The notes under the pieces were generated by a model that was given only the letters and a program-made list of their open reading frames with translations, made no database searches and had not been told where the DNA came from. The position numbers were made by a program, and so were the translations under genes. Positions 59,117 through 64,000 of a DNA stretch of 64,000 bases are shown here, piece by piece (the stretch's first letter is position 1; each line of letters begins with the position of its first letter). Source of the DNA: a bacterium (GTDB taxonomy: Bacteria > Patescibacteriota > Saccharimonadia > Saccharimonadales > UBA4665). The DNA lies in the NCBI GenBank assembly GCA_021800155.1, contig JAJYZG010000001.1, positions 73,583 through 137,582 on the forward strand, read 5' to 3'.

Positions 59117-62100
59117 ATGTCTCCCTACCAGCAACTAGAACAAGATTTACGACGCATGCCGGACTCGGCAAACGAAAGAAGTCTATATAAACCGCTCTGT
59201 GTTTTCCTTGAAAATTTCTCTAATAGTATTTATAAAACACGTTCTTTCACTGCTATCACCGAAGAGAGCGGAAGTCACGAAGACTTACACATAGGCTTTC
59301 CAGACATAACAATACGAAAGTCGGGTAACGTAGTCGGGTGGATAGAAGTTAAGCTCCCAAAGGATACACTAGATAAGCCGCAGTTTAACGAACAGTTTAA
59401 ACGTTACAAAAACAGCCTTCAAAACTTGATAATTACTAATTTAAATGAGTGGCAATTATGGCAATGGAATGATGACAGCAAACCAGTGCTCATTAGTAAA
59501 ATTATTTGGAACGCAGAAAAGCAAGTACTTGGAGATGACTCCATCGATAACTTCCTTAAGCGCTTTTTGGAAGGGATAGCTTTTGAGGTAAGAACACCTA
59601 AGCAACTCGCAATTGCGCTAGCAAGGAAAACTCAACTTTTAAGTAAACAAGTTGAGGATACACTTTCAAGTGTTCCGGCTGGTCATACACTTAATAGCTT
59701 AATGAAGACATTCGAACAAACCCTTGTTGATAATCTTAAACCTCATCAATTTGCTAACATGGTTGCCGAGACAATTGCTTATAGTCTGTTTCTTGCAAAA
59801 CTAGAGCATGAAAATAGAAATGATAATCGATTATTTGATACACGGGCAGCAGATAGATACCTGCCTCGCAACGTGCCAATATTGAAAGATCTTTATGAAC
59901 TGATCTTACGTGTAGCAAATGATTTACCAGGCATTAGCCAAGGAGTTCAAAGTCTAGTAGACCAGCTTAACGTCGCAGATATTGGACGTATAAGACACAA
60001 GCTTGTAGAGCATAAAGCTGGTGAAGACCCAGTAATTCAGTTCTACGAACCCTTTCTTGCTGAATATGATCCCAAGGAGCGGGAGTCACGTGGTGTCTAT
60101 TACACGCCTAAGCCTGTTGTTGACTATATCGTTAGGAGTGTTGATTCAATCATGCGATCAAAATTCAATAAAACAAAAGGTCTTGCAGATGATTCTTTGA
60201 GTATCCTTGATCCTGCCACAGGAACCGGAACCTTCCTGATGTCTTCTGTCCAAGAAATCTATTACTACATAAAAAAAGTAAATCAAGCATTGGGCGATGA
60301 AATGGTTAAACGCGAATTCAATAGTGTCGCCATCAACCATATTTTGAAGCACTTCTATGGTTTCGAGCTACTTATTGCACCATACGCTGTTGCTCACTTG
60401 AAATTAACTCTCGAGATCGAACGTTTAGGTTTTGATTTTAGTCTTACTGAGGCAGAAACAGATTCAGATAATGATAGGTTTAAGGTTTATCTTGCAAACA
60501 CTCTAGACGATCCAAATAAACCACCTCAATCACTTTTTGGGTTTGATTCAATCCCGCAAGAATCTGAAAACGCAAGAAAAGTGAAAAACGACATCCCCAT
60601 ATTAGCAATAATCGGTAATCCACCATACTCAGTGAGTTCCAGTAATAAAAGTAAATGGATAGAAGAATTAATGTCCACATACAAAGAAGGTGTAAAAAAT
60701 GAGAAAAATATTCAACCACTCTCTGATGACTATGTGAAATTCATTAGATTTGGTCAGTGGAAAATACAGCAAACCGGCAAAGGCGTTTTTGCAATGATAA
60801 CAAATAACTCTTTTCTGTCAGGCCGAATTCATAAGGGAATGAGGAAAGAATTGATAAAAACTTATGATTATATATACATCCTCAATCTACACGGGAGTGC
60901 TGTAACAGGGGAGGCCGCACCCGAAGGCATAGATGATCAAAATGTCTTTTCTATTAGGCAAGGTGTTTCAATATCATTTTTTGTTAAAAACGATGACATC
61001 AATATGAAGAATAAAGTTATGTATGCAGATTTATGGGGCAGTAGGGCAGTGAAGTTTGAGTATTTAGCAGCAAATACCTTAGATACAACCCAATGGGCAG
61101 AAATTGATGTAAGTAATGATCCAAACTGCTTATTTATCCCGAGAGACGAAAAAATGGATGAAGAATATGCTTCATTTAAGATTCTTTCTGAAGTCATGCC
61201 GGTCTTTACGAGTGGAATAAAAACACACCGAGATGAGTTAGTAATTAGAAATAACAAGCGTGACCTACAAAGAAATGTAAATGCTGTTATCGAGGATTTT
61301 TACACAACTACAAAGTTAATGTCATTAAAAGAATCCAGCAGCTTTAATGCTGCAAAGATACAAAAACTCGATGCTAGCGAAATAGCTCGGTCTATTAAAC
61401 AAATCCAATATAGGCCTTTCGACATTAGATATATTATTTTTCATCCAAATTTTATTGAACGTCATAGACTTCCCAAGATAGGTCATATGCTAAAACCCAA
61501 TTTGGCTCTGATAACAAAAAAAGGTCAGTATTTTGGGCAAAATAACTATTTAATTAGTAATGGTCTGTCGGAACTTAGGTTTGCGTCTGCTCCGGGAACT
61601 ATCGGTACGGATTACATATTTCCCTTATACCTTTACGAGGGTTCTGGCCAAAGTAGTATTTTTGGACAAGATAAGCGAACCGCCAACTTCAATGAATATT
61701 TTGTAAATGAATTCTCAAAAAGCATTAATTTAGTATACAAGCATGAGGGTGAGGGTGATTTATCAGGCAGTTTTGGCCCCGAATCGTTGCTATATTATAT
61801 TTATGCGGTCCTTTATTCTAGTTCTTACCGTTCTCGCTTTCGTGAACAACTAAAACGTGACTTTCCAAAAGTACCGATCGCCAAAAACAGGGAACATTTT
61901 ATTGCCTTTGCAAATTGCGGCAAGAAGCTAGTTGACATGCATCTATTAGGAGGTAACCCTTTTGACCGGTCAAAAACTATATTTGATAATCCTGATAGTT
62001 GGGGTATTAAAATCGGAGGAAGAAAGCCCTATAACGCAGAGGACTGGCAAATTAAAGACGCCCACTACGAGAAGTCATCAAAGAGAATCTACGTTAACGA

Positions 62101-62311
62101 CGGTCAATATTTTGAAGGCATCGAGGAAGAGGTTTGGAGTCTTGTCCTAGGGGGTTATCAGGTTTGCGAGAAATGGCTGAAAGATAAGAAGAAATTTGTG
62201 CATGTACTCAAAACCGATGATCTGAAATATTATATGAAAATACTTGTCGCAGTTAGAGAAACAATTAAAACTCAAAAAGAAATTGATGCAGTCAAATTCA
62301 TAAAAGGTTAA
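59117..62311 (+). CDS. Nuclease-methyltransferase-specificity fusion, type ISP-like R-M protein
   Basis: PD-(D/E)XK 'FPDITIRKSGNVVGWIEVKLP'; N6-MTase 'LDPATGTGTFL' and 'IGNPPYS'; ISP-type C-terminus 'ESLLYYIYAVLYSSSYRSRFREQLKRDFPKVPI...RIYVNDGQYFEGIEEEVWSLVLGGYQVCEKWLKDKK'; start MSPYQQ chosen. Confidence 0.9.
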   Translation: MSPYQQLEQDLRRMPDSANERSLYKPLCVFLENFSNSIYKTRSFTAITEESGSHEDLHIGFPDITIRKSGNVVGWIEVKLPKDTLDKPQFNEQFKRYKNSLQNLIITNLNEWQLWQWNDDSKPVLISKIIWNAEKQVLGDDSIDNFLKRFLEGIAFEVRTPKQLAIALARKTQLLSKQVEDTLSSVPAGHTLNSLMKTFEQTLVDNLKPHQFANMVAETIAYSLFLAKLEHENRNDNRLFDTRAADRYLPRNVPILKDLYELILRVANDLPGISQGVQSLVDQLNVADIGRIRHKLVEHKAGEDPVIQFYEPFLAEYDPKERESRGVYYTPKPVVDYIVRSVDSIMRSKFNKTKGLADDSLSILDPATGTGTFLMSSVQEIYYYIKKVNQALGDEMVKREFNSVAINHILKHFYGFELLIAPYAVAHLKLTLEIERLGFDFSLTEAETDSDNDRFKVYLANTLDDPNKPPQSLFGFDSIPQESENARKVKNDIPILAIIGNPPYSVSSSNKSKWIEELMSTYKEGVKNEKNIQPLSDDYVKFIRFGQWKIQQTGKGVFAMITNNSFLSGRIHKGMRKELIKTYDYIYILNLHGSAVTGEAAPEGIDDQNVFSIRQGVSISFFVKNDDINMKNKVMYADLWGSRAVKFEYLAANTLDTTQWAEIDVSNDPNCLFIPRDEKMDEEYASFKILSEVMPVFTSGIKTHRDELVIRNNKRDLQRNVNAVIEDFYTTTKLMSLKESSSFNAAKIQKLDASEIARSIKQIQYRPFDIRYIIFHPNFIERHRLPKIGHMLKPNLALITKKGQYFGQNNYLISNGLSELRFASAPGTIGTDYIFPLYLYEGSGQSSIFGQDKRTANFNEYFVNEFSKSINLVYKHEGEGDLSGSFGPESLLYYIYAVLYSSSYRSRFREQLKRDFPKVPIAKNREHFIAFANCGKKLVDMHLLGGNPFDRSKTIFDNPDSWGIKIGGRKPYNAEDWQIKDAHYEKSSKRIYVNDGQYFEGIEEEVWSLVLGGYQVCEKWLKDKKKFVHVLKTDDLKYYMKILVAVRETIKTQKEIDAVKFIKG

Positions 62312-62475
62312 TTTTTATATCTAATGCCATAAACCCGTGCCACACATCCTTTACGGTCCACAGACATTAACGAAGCGTAATGCTCCACATCGGTGTGAAT
62401 ATAATTCAGTCTCCTTGTGACTGCATCAACATTAATTTTTTAACTTCTGTGATCAAGTTTTTACATAAAACAACA

Positions 62476-62604
62476 CTAGACTTTGTATTTTGGTAAGTTG
62501 TCAGGATCATCCGTAAATTCTTTAACTAACTTATCGAATTGTTTATGTTTTTCTAATAAGCTTGTTTCGAGTCTCTCTATATTTGTTGGAGCATACATAA
62601 GCAT
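62476..62604 (-). CDS. Small ORF, 42 aa (MLMYAPTNIERLETSLLEKHKQFDKLVKEFTDDPDNLPKYKV)
   Basis: Manual translation; not in ORF track; protein-like composition. Confidence 0.35.
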   Translation of the reverse strand: MLMYAPTNIERLETSLLEKHKQFDKLVKEFTDDPDNLPKYKV

Positions 62605-62660
62605 TTACATATCATTGACTTCTAGACTATTAGTCATTATCATTTAAATACAATATTATC

Positions 62661-62762
62661 ATCATAGTATCTCTGTCGCCACGCGAACACTATGATACAA
62701 CAGACGAATGAAAGGAATAGCCTATGATAGGAAATATTACGCCAGCATAAAGCTGGTTTTTT
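62661..62762 (+). ncRNA. Candidate small RNA with 5' hairpin and intrinsic terminator
   Basis: TACAAT (62649-62654), then 8-bp hairpin ATCATAGT/ACTATGAT (62661-62696), ending CCAGC-ataaa-GCTGG-TTTTTT. Confidence 0.4.
62742..62762 (+). terminator. Intrinsic terminator CCAGCATAAAGCTGGTTTTTT
   Basis: 5-bp stem, 5-nt loop, T6. Confidence 0.7.
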
Positions 62763-62784
62763 AATAGCTAATTATCTAAAAGGA

Positions 62785-63420
62785 ATGATTAAAATGACAC
62801 ATCTAACAAATGGCGAAATTACGGCTTTAAGTCTTATAATACTTGGTTGGACAGCAATAGAAACAGCTAGAGCTAGAAGATCTAGTAATAGGTCGAACGA
62901 GTTATCGCTTCTTCCGGTTTTACTTGGAAAATTCATAGGTCGAGAAATTGATAACGAAGAACTTGTAATTGAAAATGTGGGTTCAGGAGTTGCTTTTGAT
63001 ATTAGGATTGATCCTTGGTCTTTATGCATATTGGATATGTCCAGTATCTGGCAAATGAAGTTTGAACAACCATCTACGAATACAATTCAACCTGGTAACG
63101 AAGTACAAATAAAGCGAAACACATTTATTAACGGTGAAGCTAGTCCTGAATTTACGATAATGAAAGGGAACATGAGGTATTCAAAAACTCCGATTGACCT
63201 TACTATTCATTTCAAAAATATGCTTAACCATAAATACCACACACGCATTAGGTTAGTTGACGGAAGAACTATTCTGGCATCTCCGCCTATGAGAGTGAAT
63301 ATATTGTGGAAGATTAAAGACACAGCACTAAATATTAAGTATTGGTCTAAGATTAAACTCTATTGCTACAAAAATAGGGAAAAGATTAATCGTAAAATTA
63401 AAGTATTTGGTCAATACTAA
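62785..63420 (+). CDS. Hypothetical membrane-anchored protein
   Basis: N-terminal TM (ITALSLIILGWTAIE) and beta-rich domain; SD AAGGA; ATG used. Confidence 0.6.
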   Translation: MIKMTHLTNGEITALSLIILGWTAIETARARRSSNRSNELSLLPVLLGKFIGREIDNEELVIENVGSGVAFDIRIDPWSLCILDMSSIWQMKFEQPSTNTIQPGNEVQIKRNTFINGEASPEFTIMKGNMRYSKTPIDLTIHFKNMLNHKYHTRIRLVDGRTILASPPMRVNILWKIKDTALNIKYWSKIKLYCYKNREKINRKIKVFGQY

Positions 63421-63668
63421 TAGCATTTAGAGAACACTAGGTAGGTGATAATTTAAGTAGAAGACTGAAAAATAAAGTTACGTGGGCTAAAATGTCTTTT
63501 AAATAATTCGATCAATTAGACAGTTAGAAGCTCATTCACAATATCACCCCCTAAGTACTCTTTAGCCAGTTCGATCTGCTTAAATACATTTACAACTGCC
63601 TGATAATATTTCATTCGAAGTGTGGAGGGCAACGGGAGCCAGACAGAGTTTCGCTCTATAGACAAAAA

Positions 63669-63866
63669 GTGCTTTCTAGAGACATACAGCCAACTTTATC
63701 TGATATAAGCAAGTTGCATAGTCTACACAAAGATGTTACTATAAGTGTTATCATTAAGACGGCAGATAATAAAGTTGGTCAACGCATTGAGAATGTTGAA
63801 AATATACTTGAAGTAATACCCGAGCAGTTTTCACAATCCCAGCTTGAAAATGTTATAGTGGAGTAA
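63669..63866 (+). CDS. Small hypothetical protein
   Basis: 65-aa ORF immediately upstream of the next ORF. Confidence 0.35.
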   Translation: MLSRDIQPTLSDISKLHSLHKDVTISVIIKTADNKVGQRIENVENILEVIPEQFSQSQLENVIVE

Positions 63867-63869
63867 GAA

Positions 63870-64000
63870 ATGAAGAACCTAATTGCAAAGTTACCCATCA
63901 GAAAAAGAGTTGAACTTAGAGATGTTGCGTCTCCTAAGCCATCTCGTGCAGCAAAACGAGCGGTAGATAGTGCATTAAGACGTGCATATAAAGACCAGCT
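63870..64000 (+). CDS. Hypothetical protein, 3' end outside window
   Basis: MKNLIAKLPIRKRVELRDVASPKPSRAAKRAVDSALRRAYKDQ... open to window end. Confidence 0.45.
   Translation, partial: MKNLIAKLPIRKRVELRDVASPKPSRAAKRAVDSALRRAYKDQ

Overview
This 64 kb window reads as a bacterial chromosome, probably a Patescibacteria/CPR lineage such as Candidatus Saccharibacteria. That placement is inferred from gene content only; there is no rRNA in the window. TGA is used as a normal stop. The core region holds: cysS (5' truncated by the window), an AI-2E-type permease, transporters (DHA2-type MFS, MMPL), Crp/Fnr, MarR and two-component regulators, a compact aerobic respiratory set (cyoABCDE quinol oxidase, FAD-linked D-lactate dehydrogenase-like oxidase, NDH-2), a UvrD-type helicase-nuclease, an aquaporin, a carbonic-anhydrase-like protein, MscL, a complete F1Fo ATP synthase operon, SmpB, and carbohydrate enzymes. 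Two tRNA genes are present: tRNA-Gln(TTG) and tRNA-Asn(GTT). From about 51.9 kb to the window end is an accessory island. It starts at tRNA-Asn with a 28-bp duplication of the tRNA 3' end, and carries a Fic toxin with an un-tracked 40-aa VbhA-like antitoxin, a large serine recombinase, and a two-gene Snf2-ATPase plus nuclease-methylase-TRD (type ISP-like) system. The most notable signals are: (1) a protein with nine 32-aa mTERF-like repeats whose gene is flanked by about 95-bp imperfect direct repeats; (2) the split Snf2 + ISP-like R-M/defence pair; (3) the Fic/mini-antitoxin at the tRNA att site; (4) a recurrent TATAAT-N6/7-ATG geometry suggesting leaderless transcripts; (5) a canonical TTGAT-N4-ATCAA box in front of cyoA; (6) a putative zeta/beta-like carbonic anhydrase; (7) a candidate small RNA in the island. 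All calls come from reading the sequence and supplied translations; no searches were run.
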